A DNA stretch of 64,000 nt. Source: Candidatus Poribacteria bacterium WGA-3G. GTDB taxonomy: Bacteria > Poribacteria > WGA-4E > WGA-3G. The translations under genes were made by a program, and so were the position numbers. The notes below the pieces were generated by a model. The model was not told the DNA's origin, made no database searches, and saw nothing but the letters and a program-made list of their open reading frames with translations. Below, in pieces: positions 43,858 to 52,090 of the stretch. The first letter of the stretch is position 1. Each line of letters begins with the position of its first letter. Location: positions 6,518-70,517 of the forward strand of contig ASZN01000021.1 in NCBI GenBank assembly GCA_000406005.1, read 5' to 3'.

Positions 43858-44409
43858 ATGAGAATATCTCGAATCGACTTGCTTTTCTACACATCGCTAA
43901 TAGGTATTTACATTCTCCTAATAGGCATTGCGTTGAGTTTAACGAGTTGCGGTGGTAGTAACCTAAAAAATCCTGTATCGGAATCGGAAACAGCTACAAC
44001 AGGAGAAGAAAGCGGAACTACAAACGACATCGTTGAACTGGCACAAACCGCAGACGTGGCAGAACCAGGGCAGGTAGCCGATCTTGACGTAAGAGTTACT
44101 GTTACGAAGAAAACGGTACAACCCGGTGAGGCGGTAGAACTGACTGCTTCAGTCAAAGAAGTTAGAGGCACCAGTGTCACGCTTAACTGGCTGAACATTA
44201 CGCAATTTGGCGAACTTTCCGCCGCCAGTGAAAATCCTGTTACTTGGACGGCTCCGCAAACATTAAATGGAGACAACGTCCAAGTCGAAGTTATTCAACT
44301 CATTGTGACTGTAATTAGCGAGATCGTCTCAGTCGGTTCATCTGGAATTGAGACCGATACGCAAATTTTTACAAAGACCAAAAACGTCTTGCTAACCGTC
44401 AGAAATTAG
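43858..44409 (+). CDS. Lipoprotein with an Ig-like domain
   Basis: 183 residues. A long hydrophobic N-terminus (TSLIGIYILLIGIALSL) ends in the lipobox LTSC. A Thr/Glu-rich linker (ETATTGEESGTTND) leads to a beta-rich domain: VTVTKKTVQPGEAVELTASV, SVTLNWLN, and NPVTWTAP. It probably sits on a membrane surface. No known family. GAGAGGACAGTGGC precedes the ATG. The 285-base gap before it holds the hairpin at 43581 and a TATAAT at 43704 without a good -35. Confidence 0.65.
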   Translation: MRISRIDLLFYTSLIGIYILLIGIALSLTSCGGSNLKNPVSESETATTGEESGTTNDIVELAQTADVAEPGQVADLDVRVTVTKKTVQPGEAVELTASVKEVRGTSVTLNWLNITQFGELSAASENPVTWTAPQTLNGDNVQVEVIQLIVTVISEIVSVGSSGIETDTQIFTKTKNVLLTVRN

Positions 44410-44520
44410 TTAGCATCAGTCAATTCTGTTAGCACGAACAACATCCGATCCGCTTAAACAGACACAGAATTTGACGCTGTTGTATTATTGTCAGGGTAAC
44501 AAATCAGTACGCCGCTAAAA

Positions 44521-44708
44521 CAGGGGCTTGTGCGAAGCGTCGGCTAAACGTCCACGCCACAAGTTAAACCTCTGACTACAGGTCGCTTCTGTGCAGCGAT
44601 ATGAGCAGCACAGCGATGTTTGACAGGGACATCGGTAGTCAAAACCTGTCACTAACTTAAAAGGAACGGGCTTTCCTCCGCTGCTTAAAGACACAGGGAT
44701 CCAGCCCG
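44521..44708 (+). ncRNA. Highly structured RNA, HEARO/omega-RNA-like candidate
   Basis: Stems read by eye: CAGGGG (44521-44526)/CCTCTG (44569-44574); CTTGTG (44527-44532)/CACAAG (44558-44563); GACTAC (44574-44579)/GTAGTC (44635-44640), which encloses two abutting hairpins CTGTGC (44589-44594)/GCACAG (44608-44613) and CGATGT (44614-44619)/ACATCG (44629-44634); CGGGCT (44667-44672)/AGCCCG (44703-44708). ACAGGT (44578) can also pair with ACCTGT (44644). A perfect three-way junction argues for a real RNA. The tail CGGGCTTTCC..GGGATCCAGCCCGA followed by ATGA recalls HEARO RNAs (IscB guides) as I remember them. No IscB gene is here. A riboswitch for the cell-wall gene at 44719 is the other reading. 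Confidence 0.6.
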
Positions 44709-44718
44709 AAGATTGTTG

Positions 44719-45513
44719 ATGAAGAAAAGGTCTATTCATACTTTTACGTTTATAACTGTTCTGCTTATAGAGGCACTCTCTGGAATAGTATTTGCCGCTG
44801 GTTTCCAGCAACACATGATTCAGAAAGGTGAAACGCTGTCCGAAATCGCACAGAAGTACAAAGTACCCGTCAAATCAATTATCCAAGCAAACAGTATTAA
44901 GTCAGCACACCGTATACAGACTGGGAAAATGCTACGCATACCGAGCGAAACCTTCGCCCTAAAAGAAATCATGTATCAGGTCAAACCCGGCGATACTTTG
45001 ATCGGTATAGCGAACCACCATAACGTCGACTGGAGAGTCCTACAAAGACTCAACAGAATTTCTTCGCCTCGCAGTCTACAGATCGGCACAGAAATTCGGA
45101 TTCCGTACGACGTTGTCTCCGGGTTCAGTGATCCGCTCCGAATTCCGTTAGTCCTTACTTCAAAATACGGCTATCGCCCCCATCCTGTTACGGGGCGTTG
45201 GCGGATGCATGATGGGATAGACTTACGTGCCGCTGTCGGTACACGCGTCTACGCTTCCAAAGGTGGTAGAATTATCTTCGCAGGACGCAAAGGCGGCTAC
45301 GGGAAACTCGTCGGAATAGAACACGAAGACAACTTTACCACATGGTATGGGCATTTGTCGCGCATCAGGGTAAAAGTCGGGCAAATTGTAAACCAAGGAA
45401 AAGTCATCGGCTTGTCGGGCAACACCGGAATATCGACCGGGCCCCACTTACACTTTGAAATTAGGTATAAAGGCAGAAGTGAAAAACCAACTCAGTACAT
45501 TACCATACCGTAA
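44719..45513 (+). CDS. LysM-M23 peptidoglycan hydrolase/activator
   Basis: 264 residues from ATG 44719; two TTG codons just upstream are alternatives. Signal peptide (FITVLLIEALSGIVFA), two LysM domains (about 32-75 and 84-130: QKGETLSEIAQKYKVP, KPGDTLIGIANHHNV) and an M23 domain with the zinc site MHDGIDLRA and GPHLHFEIRY. All catalytic residues are present, so a true endopeptidase is possible rather than an EnvC/NlpD-type activator. Overlaps the next gene by 35 bases. Confidence 0.87.
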   Translation: MKKRSIHTFTFITVLLIEALSGIVFAAGFQQHMIQKGETLSEIAQKYKVPVKSIIQANSIKSAHRIQTGKMLRIPSETFALKEIMYQVKPGDTLIGIANHHNVDWRVLQRLNRISSPRSLQIGTEIRIPYDVVSGFSDPLRIPLVLTSKYGYRPHPVTGRWRMHDGIDLRAAVGTRVYASKGGRIIFAGRKGGYGKLVGIEHEDNFTTWYGHLSRIRVKVGQIVNQGKVIGLSGNTGISTGPHLHFEIRYKGRSEKPTQYITIP

Positions 45514-47125
45514 ATGGTGTCTGCTACTCATAGCGACTGGCTTTCTTGTATTCACGTATTTTCTCGGTCAAAAAAACACATTATCAGATCCGATTGACCT
45601 GAGACCAGAAATCGGTACACGCGGAATCGGGTTAAGTGGGGCATTTATAGGCAGTGCAGACGACGCAACAAGCCCGCTCTGGAACCCAGCGGGGCTTGCT
45701 GCACTGCAACACGGGAACCTCATATACGATCTATCTCAAGGTGCTGTCTCCGTCGCTTATCCCATCCGACCTATCGGCACATTCGGTGTCAATTTCCTTG
45801 ACCTAAACGCCAATGATCGCTTCCTACTCAATCACGCCGCAAACCCGATCGGCAGCTTTGAACTCGGAAATAATCAGGTGCTCTTCTCCTGTGCCAGAAA
45901 ATTCGGACCCCTGCAAATCGGTGCCAGCACAGGATTTAGTCGCGCGCCTTACCAGGGAAGCCTCTGGGCACCAAACTATGATGTCGGACTACTCGCAGAA
46001 ATTAACGCTCACCTCACCCTCGGGATGAGACTCCGAGATATCGCTGGCGTAACCATCCGACACACCGATGGACACGTTTTACAAACCTTCAACCAGCAGG
46101 TCGCTATCGGGGCAGTCGTTACACCGCATCCAATCATCCGATGGCACAACCGATTCGACATCTCACCCGCCTACTTCGGCACAAGTATAGAAATCGGAAA
46201 CAGAGCAATCGCCGCACACGTCGGGTCGACATTTACCCTTGACGATGAACTCCCATTCCAATCATGGCGTGTAGGATTCTCACTCAACCAATTAGGAAAA
46301 GAACTCCATTACACCTACCTCAATCAGGAAAATCTCGAATATAGACACCTCATGTCAATAGGGATGTCTTTTGGAGAAACACAATCTATTTCACAAGACA
46401 CTCAGATCAACAGACAAGAACAGAAAGACAAGACAATAACCCCAAACACACCAACATCAATACCGATGCCAGCGATTGTGACACAAAAACCGGCGCTGAA
46501 AGATCAGCCGAGTACACCAACAACTGATACCTCGCGAAAACCGACACCCAAAACAGAGCCCAAAACAGAGCCCAAAACAGAGCCCAAAACAGAGCCCAAA
46601 ACAGAGATTAAAACACAGCCACCGGAACAGACAGAGGTAGCGTATCTGAGTATCCAAATCGCCACAGAATACGATATTGACTTACCACTTATGCTCGCCA
46701 TCATTCATGCTGAATCCAACTTTAATCCAGTCGCCGTATCTGAGAACGGAGCCGCCGGATTGATGCAGGTAATGCCCGCTACCGCACGCTATCTCGGACT
46801 CAAGGTACCACAATACAAAGATAAACGGAAGCCGAAACTTGATGCCAACATAGACGAACGATTTGACCCACATAAAAACTTGCACACCGGCCTCACTTAT
46901 TTCAAGATGCTTTCAGAGAGATATAAAGGCAATCTGACCTTGGCACTCGGTGCTTATAACGTTGGACCGGGCAGAGTGGCGGTGAACGGACCTCTAATCA
47001 GTAGGGGTAAACAGTATGCAAATAAAGTTCTCAGTCGTTCCCGATACTACCGTGAAAATAAAGCACAGATGGAAGAGGATCTTAAGCAGTTAGAAGCAGC
47101 CCTGAAATCAAGAGACGGAACATAG
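45479..47125 (+). CDS. Outer-membrane beta-barrel fused to a lytic transglycosylase
   Basis: 548 residues from GTG 45479 (a TTG at 45455 gives 556). A membrane segment (WCLLLIATGFLVFTYFL) is followed by a PorV/UPF0164-like barrel of about 280 residues (GTRGIGLSGAFIGSADDATS, PLWNPAGLAAL). A Pro/Lys/Thr/Glu linker with five PKTE repeats (about 355-377) leads to a SLT domain (about 395-530) with the catalytic Glu in LMLAIIHAESNFNP, then GAAGLMQVMPATARYLG and GAYNVGPGRV. The join of barrel and murein lyase in one chain is unusual. It likely anchors the transglycosylase at the outer membrane. Confidence 0.75.
   Translation: MKNQLSTLPYRKWCLLLIATGFLVFTYFLGQKNTLSDPIDLRPEIGTRGIGLSGAFIGSADDATSPLWNPAGLAALQHGNLIYDLSQGAVSVAYPIRPIGTFGVNFLDLNANDRFLLNHAANPIGSFELGNNQVLFSCARKFGPLQIGASTGFSRAPYQGSLWAPNYDVGLLAEINAHLTLGMRLRDIAGVTIRHTDGHVLQTFNQQVAIGAVVTPHPIIRWHNRFDISPAYFGTSIEIGNRAIAAHVGSTFTLDDELPFQSWRVGFSLNQLGKELHYTYLNQENLEYRHLMSIGMSFGETQSISQDTQINRQEQKDKTITPNTPTSIPMPAIVTQKPALKDQPSTPTTDTSRKPTPKTEPKTEPKTEPKTEPKTEIKTQPPEQTEVAYLSIQIATEYDIDLPLMLAIIHAESNFNPVAVSENGAAGLMQVMPATARYLGLKVPQYKDKRKPKLDANIDERFDPHKNLHTGLTYFKMLSERYKGNLTLALGAYNVGPGRVAVNGPLISRGKQYANKVLSRSRYYRENKAQMEEDLKQLEAALKSRDGT
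46547..46606 (+). repeat. Five 12-bp tandem repeats in the linker
   Basis: CCCAAAACAGAG repeated five times without change, coding PKTE units in the linker between the barrel and the transglycosylase. Slippage here would lengthen or shorten the linker by four residues and keep the frame. Confidence 0.9.
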
Positions 47126-47155
47126 AAAAGCAACGCCACAAACAAGAGGAATAAT

Positions 47156-48412
47156 ATGGACAAAATTAGACTGGCAATCGTCGGATGCGGCGGGATGGGA
47201 CATCGCCACATGTATGGATTAGCTGAACTCCATCAAGCAGGCTGGCAACGGTTTCAACTCGTCGGAGCATGCGATCCGGTTCAGGCAAATGCTGAATCAC
47301 TTGCCACACAAGCGGAAGAACGTTTCGGTGAAAAGCCTGCCGTTGTCGGAAGCCTCGAAGAGCTTGCTGAAGTCGGGGTAGATGCCGTCGATGTAACAAC
47401 TACGCCACCATACCATCACACCGTCGCTATTGAAACGCTTGAACGCGGCTGGCATACTATGGTGGAAAAACCGATGGGACTAACTGTTCGGGCTTGCAAC
47501 CATATCCGTCGTGCCGCTGACGCATCCGATGCTATCCTCAGCGTCGCAGAGAACTACCGACGCGACCCTATCAACAGACTTGCCAAAGCACTCCTTAACG
47601 CTGAAGTTATCGGCACACCACGCTTCCTCATGCATCACGCCATCGGTGGCGCAAACCGGATGCTTATCTCCGTCTGGCGACACCAGAAAGACCAGAGCGG
47701 TGTGCTACTCGATGTCGGCGTTCACTATGCTGATATGATGGAGTATCTACTCGGTGAAATCGATACCGTCTACGCCCAAACACGACTCCATGAACCCATC
47801 CGACATAATTCTGCCGCAGTGACCGGTGAATCTGGATCCAACCCTGCTGGTGTTTACACGAAATGGCAGCGTGAGATGCCTGCTGAATTTGAGGCAACCG
47901 CTGAGGATGCCGCTTATGCAACACTCACCTTCAAAAACGGTGCCGTCGCGCAATACATCGAGGATCACGGCGCGTGGGGACAAGGCAACTGGCTCCGTAA
48001 AATTCACGGCTCCCAAGGTTCTATGACGCTCCCGGGGGACCGAAGCGGTGGAACTATCACCCTGAATATTGACGGACAGGAAACGATTAACGACCAACGA
48101 GTTTTGGACCTCGTCCCAGACTTTCGATTAGACACCGTCACAGCAGACCTCTTCGGCGGCGACCGACTCTGGAACTACCAGTTTACACAAGGCGACGCGA
48201 AGAATATCGCTATTGAATATGGTGAATTTGCTGAAGTGATTGATGGAAACAGAGAAGTTGAAGTTGATGCCTACCAAGGCACACGCTCCGTCGCTGTCTC
48301 TTACGCCATACTTGAGTCCGGTGCTACAGGACAAATCGTCCAGATGGATCAAATGCTTGATGAATCCATTAACACTTACCAACGCGAGATTGACGAAGGA
48401 TTGGGCATCTGA
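47156..48412 (+). CDS. Gfo/Idh/MocA-family oxidoreductase
   Basis: 418 residues, longer than usual. Rossmann start LAIVGCGGMGHRHMYGLAEL, EKP motif in TMVEKPMGL and the active-site Asp/His phrase VLLDVGVHYADM. The second half has an extra segment with GAVAQYIEDHGAWGQGN. AAGAGGAATAAT precedes the ATG. The next Gfo/Idh/MocA gene is 17 bases away, so both are co-transcribed and may act in sequence on one sugar. Confidence 0.87.
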   Translation: MDKIRLAIVGCGGMGHRHMYGLAELHQAGWQRFQLVGACDPVQANAESLATQAEERFGEKPAVVGSLEELAEVGVDAVDVTTTPPYHHTVAIETLERGWHTMVEKPMGLTVRACNHIRRAADASDAILSVAENYRRDPINRLAKALLNAEVIGTPRFLMHHAIGGANRMLISVWRHQKDQSGVLLDVGVHYADMMEYLLGEIDTVYAQTRLHEPIRHNSAAVTGESGSNPAGVYTKWQREMPAEFEATAEDAAYATLTFKNGAVAQYIEDHGAWGQGNWLRKIHGSQGSMTLPGDRSGGTITLNIDGQETINDQRVLDLVPDFRLDTVTADLFGGDRLWNYQFTQGDAKNIAIEYGEFAEVIDGNREVEVDAYQGTRSVAVSYAILESGATGQIVQMDQMLDESINTYQREIDEGLGI

Positions 48413-48429
48413 TCTCAAAGGGACAAGCC

Positions 48430-49494
48430 ATGGCAGGCACACAAGAATTCGGTATCGGTCTCATCGGATTGGGCATCGGGCATCAGCATCTACTCGGCTA
48501 TCAAAGCCGAGATCTACATGTCGCCGCGGTCTGCGACAAAGACCCTATGCGCCTTAACGAAGTTGGGGAACAATTCGGAATTGAGAAAAGATATACCCGT
48601 ATTATAGACCTCATCGCCGATACCGATGTCCGTATAGTCGATATAGCCGTGCAACCCTGGATCCGTTCTCCGATTGTCAAAGCTGCCGCTGAAGCCGGCA
48701 AGCATATCCTCTGTCAAAAACCGTTCTCAATGTCAATGCAACAGGCAGTTGAAATGGTCAATATTTGCGAGCAACACACCGTACAACTCGCCGTAAATCA
48801 AAACTCCTGCTTTGTTCCCGGTTTCCTCGCCATCGAACCTTATATCAACGCTGAACACCTCGGCGAAATCTATCACGTCTCCATAACCTGCAACGGCTTC
48901 TACACCGAGTTCCCCGAACGCCATCTCATCCCAGCAATGCAGGTACATCACATCGGACTTGTCCACAAATGGTTCGGTGAATACGAGAGCGTCTACTGTC
49001 AAGCACACGGACACAACAGACCCATAGAAGAAGGAGAGACTATTTCCGTCGCACTCTTCAAAAGTCGGAGCGGTGTACAAGGTCTGCTTTCGTGCAATTG
49101 GGCATTCCTTGCCAACCCCGGACGCAACTTACAGCACCCGCACGAGGAAATCCGCATCCAAGGCACCAAAGGTGCTATCTACGGAAACAGTGCCGACATG
49201 ACGGTTCACCTCACGGAACCCGAAACCCAAGAGATTAAACCATCAATAGAAGGCGCATGGTTCCCGGATGCATTCGGTAACGTGATGGCACACTTTTTGG
49301 AGTGCTTACGGACCAGGGAGAAACCCATCACCGACGGACGCAGCAACTTGCACATCCTCCAGACCATTTTCGCCATGCACCAATCAGCGATCTCAGGAAA
49401 GGTCGTTCCAATCAACGACATCCCATTAGACAGCAACTACAACCTGAGTCCACATCCTATCCATAGCGCGGATGATACAAGCATTTTGCAGTGA
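48430..49494 (+). CDS. Gfo/Idh/MocA-family oxidoreductase
   Basis: 354 residues. IGLIGLGIGHQHLLGY begins the Rossmann fold; CQKPFSMSM has QKP in place of EKP, with the catalytic Lys kept; AMQVHHIGLVHKWFG is the His region. Second gene of a pair with 47156. It ends 18 bases from the convergent mandelate-racemase-like gene with no clear terminator between. Substrate unknown. Confidence 0.85.
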   Translation: MAGTQEFGIGLIGLGIGHQHLLGYQSRDLHVAAVCDKDPMRLNEVGEQFGIEKRYTRIIDLIADTDVRIVDIAVQPWIRSPIVKAAAEAGKHILCQKPFSMSMQQAVEMVNICEQHTVQLAVNQNSCFVPGFLAIEPYINAEHLGEIYHVSITCNGFYTEFPERHLIPAMQVHHIGLVHKWFGEYESVYCQAHGHNRPIEEGETISVALFKSRSGVQGLLSCNWAFLANPGRNLQHPHEEIRIQGTKGAIYGNSADMTVHLTEPETQEIKPSIEGAWFPDAFGNVMAHFLECLRTREKPITDGRSNLHILQTIFAMHQSAISGKVVPINDIPLDSNYNLSPHPIHSADDTSILQ

Positions 49495-49512
49495 TTTTCC
49501 CTTACTACGTCC

Positions 49513-50700
49513 CTACCAATCGCCTCTCCGGTTATCCCAGAGATGTGCTTTGACAACCTCCTCGTTGAGTTCCATTCCCCATCCAGGGCGCGTCGGAATC
49601 TTCATATTGCCGTCCACAATCTCTGGAACGTGCGTCGTCAAGTCGTCCTTCCACGGGACATCATCAATATCAATCTCCATAATACGTACGTTCGGTAACA
49701 CGGCACAAAGACTTGCACTGATATAGGTAGCAAGATGGCTATAGTAGTTATGTGGCGCAACATTGAGTTGGAACACATCCGCCAAGTCGCCAATCTTCTT
49801 TGACGGTGCGAACCCGTTCCAAGGTACATCTATCATGAACACATCCGCAGCACGACACGCAAAATAGGGTAGATATTCGCGCATATAATAGAGATTCTCG
49901 CCGGTACATATCTTCGTCGTCGTGGAATCCTTGATTTGACGGAGTGCCTCATGGTCATACATATCAATCTCCAACCATAGCATATCGAACGGCTCCAGCA
50001 CTTTAGCAATACGCATACACGCCTCCGGCTTGAAGTTGAAGTTCAGGTCAAGGTTGATACCAATATCCGGTCCGACTGCCTCTCTGAAAGTACCGATTAA
50101 GGTTTCAATATGTCGGAGAAGCTGAGGCGTTACGTTTCCGTCGGTGGTACCGGGTCCATTGCTGAAACCGGGAAAATAGACGGAAGCAGGATCACCCGGA
50201 ATAACAATGTTCGTTTTGAGAGCAGTGTACCCCTTTTCAACGACCTCGCGCCCCAATGCGGCAATGTCATCCATCGTCCTTAATGGCGGCACCCCGATGA
50301 GTTCATAGTTGCGGACACGTGAAGTACCGCAGTGGGACCAATAGACGCGCACATCGTCGCGCGTCGGTCCACCAAACAACTCCACAACAGAGATGTCCAA
50401 CGCTTTCGCTTTTATATCCACCAATGCACACTCAATACCCGCAATCGCCTTCGCAGCGATCCCGCCAGGGCTTTGGCGAGAACCGCGAATCATGTCCGAA
50501 AACCGCATCTCATACGCACGCGGATCCCGTCCGATAAGCAACGGTGTCAGGTCCTTGATAGTCCCGACCACGCCGTTAGGATTCCTGCCATCGCTACATT
50601 CACCGTAACCCGTAACACCTGCATCGGTCTCCACCTTCACGAAAGTCCAAGGTCGCCACCCTGCATCCACAACAAACGTCTCAATATTGGTAATTTTCAT
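49513..50700 (-). CDS. Mandelate racemase / muconate lactonizing enzyme family protein
   Basis: 395 residues from ATG 50700, which has AAGGAGAATTGC in front; a longer frame at 50841 lacks it. Enolase-superfamily layout: N-terminal capping domain, KTNIVIP (base region), INLDLNFNFKPEA and LWLEIDMYD (metal ligands), ICTGENLYY (third ligand) and NVAPHNYYSHLA (catalytic His). Likely dehydrates a sugar acid. It lies 10 bases after the Gfo/Idh/MocA gene at 50711 and forms an operon with it. Confidence 0.87.
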   Translation of the reverse strand: MKITNIETFVVDAGWRPWTFVKVETDAGVTGYGECSDGRNPNGVVGTIKDLTPLLIGRDPRAYEMRFSDMIRGSRQSPGGIAAKAIAGIECALVDIKAKALDISVVELFGGPTRDDVRVYWSHCGTSRVRNYELIGVPPLRTMDDIAALGREVVEKGYTALKTNIVIPGDPASVYFPGFSNGPGTTDGNVTPQLLRHIETLIGTFREAVGPDIGINLDLNFNFKPEACMRIAKVLEPFDMLWLEIDMYDHEALRQIKDSTTTKICTGENLYYMREYLPYFACRAADVFMIDVPWNGFAPSKKIGDLADVFQLNVAPHNYYSHLATYISASLCAVLPNVRIMEIDIDDVPWKDDLTTHVPEIVDGNMKIPTRPGWGMELNEEVVKAHLWDNRRGDW

Positions 50701-50710
50701 GCAATTCTCC

Positions 50711-51712
50711 TTACAACTGAACAACTTCTTTTCGCCGATCTGATTCAAGGAGCGCATCACAGACGCGCATCGTGTTAACCGCAGCATCAGACCATTCCGC
50801 TTCAAGGTTTCCAGATTGCACAATCTGAGAGAACCGCTCAATCATCTTAACCTCTTGGATGCACCCTTCAACCGTATTTCGCTCGTTCCCATCGGAACCG
50901 TGAATCCAAAACCGGGCAGTATCTTCGGTGGTCGGGACAGTGAAATCATCGCAGACAATCGAGGCACGCGTGCCTGCCACCTCAAACCACTTCCGGAGTC
51001 CCGTGTCGAACCCACAATCCAAAGTAGCGATACGTTCATCGTCGAACCAGAGGATGCCAGCAAGATTGAAATCGACACCCATCTTGTAGCGTGCCGTCGC
51101 GAAAACCTGTGTCGGCATCTGCTCAAACGCCCAGAGAATCGCGCGGACACAGTAATAGCCTAAATCGCCGAGACTCCCGCCTGCGAATTCCTTCATCGTA
51201 CGGATATTTCCAACTGGAATTGTATCCCAATTGAAAGTGAACGCCGCCGTCACTCGGCGAAGTTTACCGAGTGTGCTATCCATCAATTTCTGCTTCATCG
51301 CCGTCGTACGATCGTGATGCACCCACATGACACCATCCATGAGTTGTACGCCGTTCTGACGACACGCATCTGCCATCGCGGCAGCTTCGGTCGCATTCGC
51401 AGCAAGCGGTTTTTCACAAAGGAGGTGTTTACCGTGTTCCGCTGCCTTGATCGTCCATTCAGCGTGAAGTGATGGCGGTAAGGGGATGTAAAGGGCATCA
51501 AGTGAATCGTCGGCAAGGAGTGCATGGTATGTGCCGTAAGTGGTGGGGACATTGTGTTTCTCTGCCCATGCTGCAGCGCGTTCCTCTGTCCGACTCGCAA
51601 CCGCAATCAAATCGGCGTTCTCGGCAAGATGGATCGCCCGGGCAACCTTCGTGGCGATATTCGCCGTGCTGAGAATCCCCCAACGGACACGTGGTTTTAC
51701 TTCTGTTGTCAT
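50711..51712 (-). CDS. Gfo/Idh/MocA-family oxidoreductase, dihydrodiol-dehydrogenase-like
   Basis: 333 residues. WGILSTANIATKVARAI, CEKPLAANATEA (EKP) and GGSLGDLGYYCVRAI match the trans-dihydrodiol dehydrogenase / glucose-fructose oxidoreductase-like branch of the family. First gene of a two-gene reverse operon with the enolase-superfamily protein, a pair expected for catabolism of a sugar or sugar acid. Confidence 0.87.
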   Translation of the reverse strand: MTTEVKPRVRWGILSTANIATKVARAIHLAENADLIAVASRTEERAAAWAEKHNVPTTYGTYHALLADDSLDALYIPLPPSLHAEWTIKAAEHGKHLLCEKPLAANATEAAAMADACRQNGVQLMDGVMWVHHDRTTAMKQKLMDSTLGKLRRVTAAFTFNWDTIPVGNIRTMKEFAGGSLGDLGYYCVRAILWAFEQMPTQVFATARYKMGVDFNLAGILWFDDERIATLDCGFDTGLRKWFEVAGTRASIVCDDFTVPTTEDTARFWIHGSDGNERNTVEGCIQEVKMIERFSQIVQSGNLEAEWSDAAVNTMRVCDALLESDRRKEVVQL

Positions 51713-51841
51713 ATCGCTCCGTCAAATGTCCTAAGTCTTAACTTTACCATAATATAACCGACAACAGGAAATAGGTCAAGTACATAGGCAGGACTATTTA
51801 GTTCTCGGTTTTTCCATCCAATTTTGGATACCCAGGCCCGG

Positions 51842-51864
51842 TAGGTGCGGTTTGGAACCGCACC
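51842..51864 (+). repeat. GTAG-headed hairpin
   Basis: GTAG is preceded by CCCG and followed by GGTGCGGTT (51844-51852), loop TGG and AACCGCACC (51856-51864). Identical stem to the one inside the MITE at 40041. Confidence 0.65.
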
Positions 51865-51973
51865 GGATTTGAAAAAGAAAAATCAAAAATTTAGAAAATC
51901 CAATAATTTGCCTAAAACTAAATCACCCTGAGTACATAGGAACCAAGGACTAACGGAAAAAAACCGTTTTAAT

Positions 51974-52001
51974 TTGATTTTCACAGGGAAAATGGTATAA
52001 T
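51974..52001 (+). promoter_or_regulatory. Promoter of the binding-protein gene
   Basis: TTGATT (51974-51979), 16-base spacer and TATAAT (51996-52001) preceded by TGG, an extended -10. It is 90 bases before the start of the gene at 52091. Confidence 0.7.
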
Positions 52002-52016
52002 AGAAACAGAAAAATA

Positions 52017-52039
52017 GGTAGCACACACTATGTGCTACC
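52017..52039 (+). repeat. GTAG hairpin in the mRNA leader
   Basis: GGTAGCACA (52017-52025), loop CACTA, TGTGCTACC (52031-52039): 9 perfect pairs just after the transcription start region. CACACATTGTGTG at 52062 is a second small palindrome before the ribosome site. Either REP-like elements or leader regulation. Confidence 0.6.
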
Positions 52040-52090
52040 CATTCGATAACAGAACTATCGGCACACATTGTGTGTCATGAAAGGAACTTT

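Noticed and set aside
44521..44708. c-di-AMP (ydaO) riboswitch before a cell-wall hydrolase
   Set aside because: The context fits, but the conserved stretches I know for that class, such as CAGCTAACTCC and GGGGTTAATC, are absent. Kept only as a structured RNA of uncertain class.
46457..46704. Reverse-strand ORFs rich in Gly/Leu/Cys/Phe over the linker repeats
   Set aside because: They are shadows of the CCCAAAACAGAG repeats read backwards; no ribosome site and no other support.
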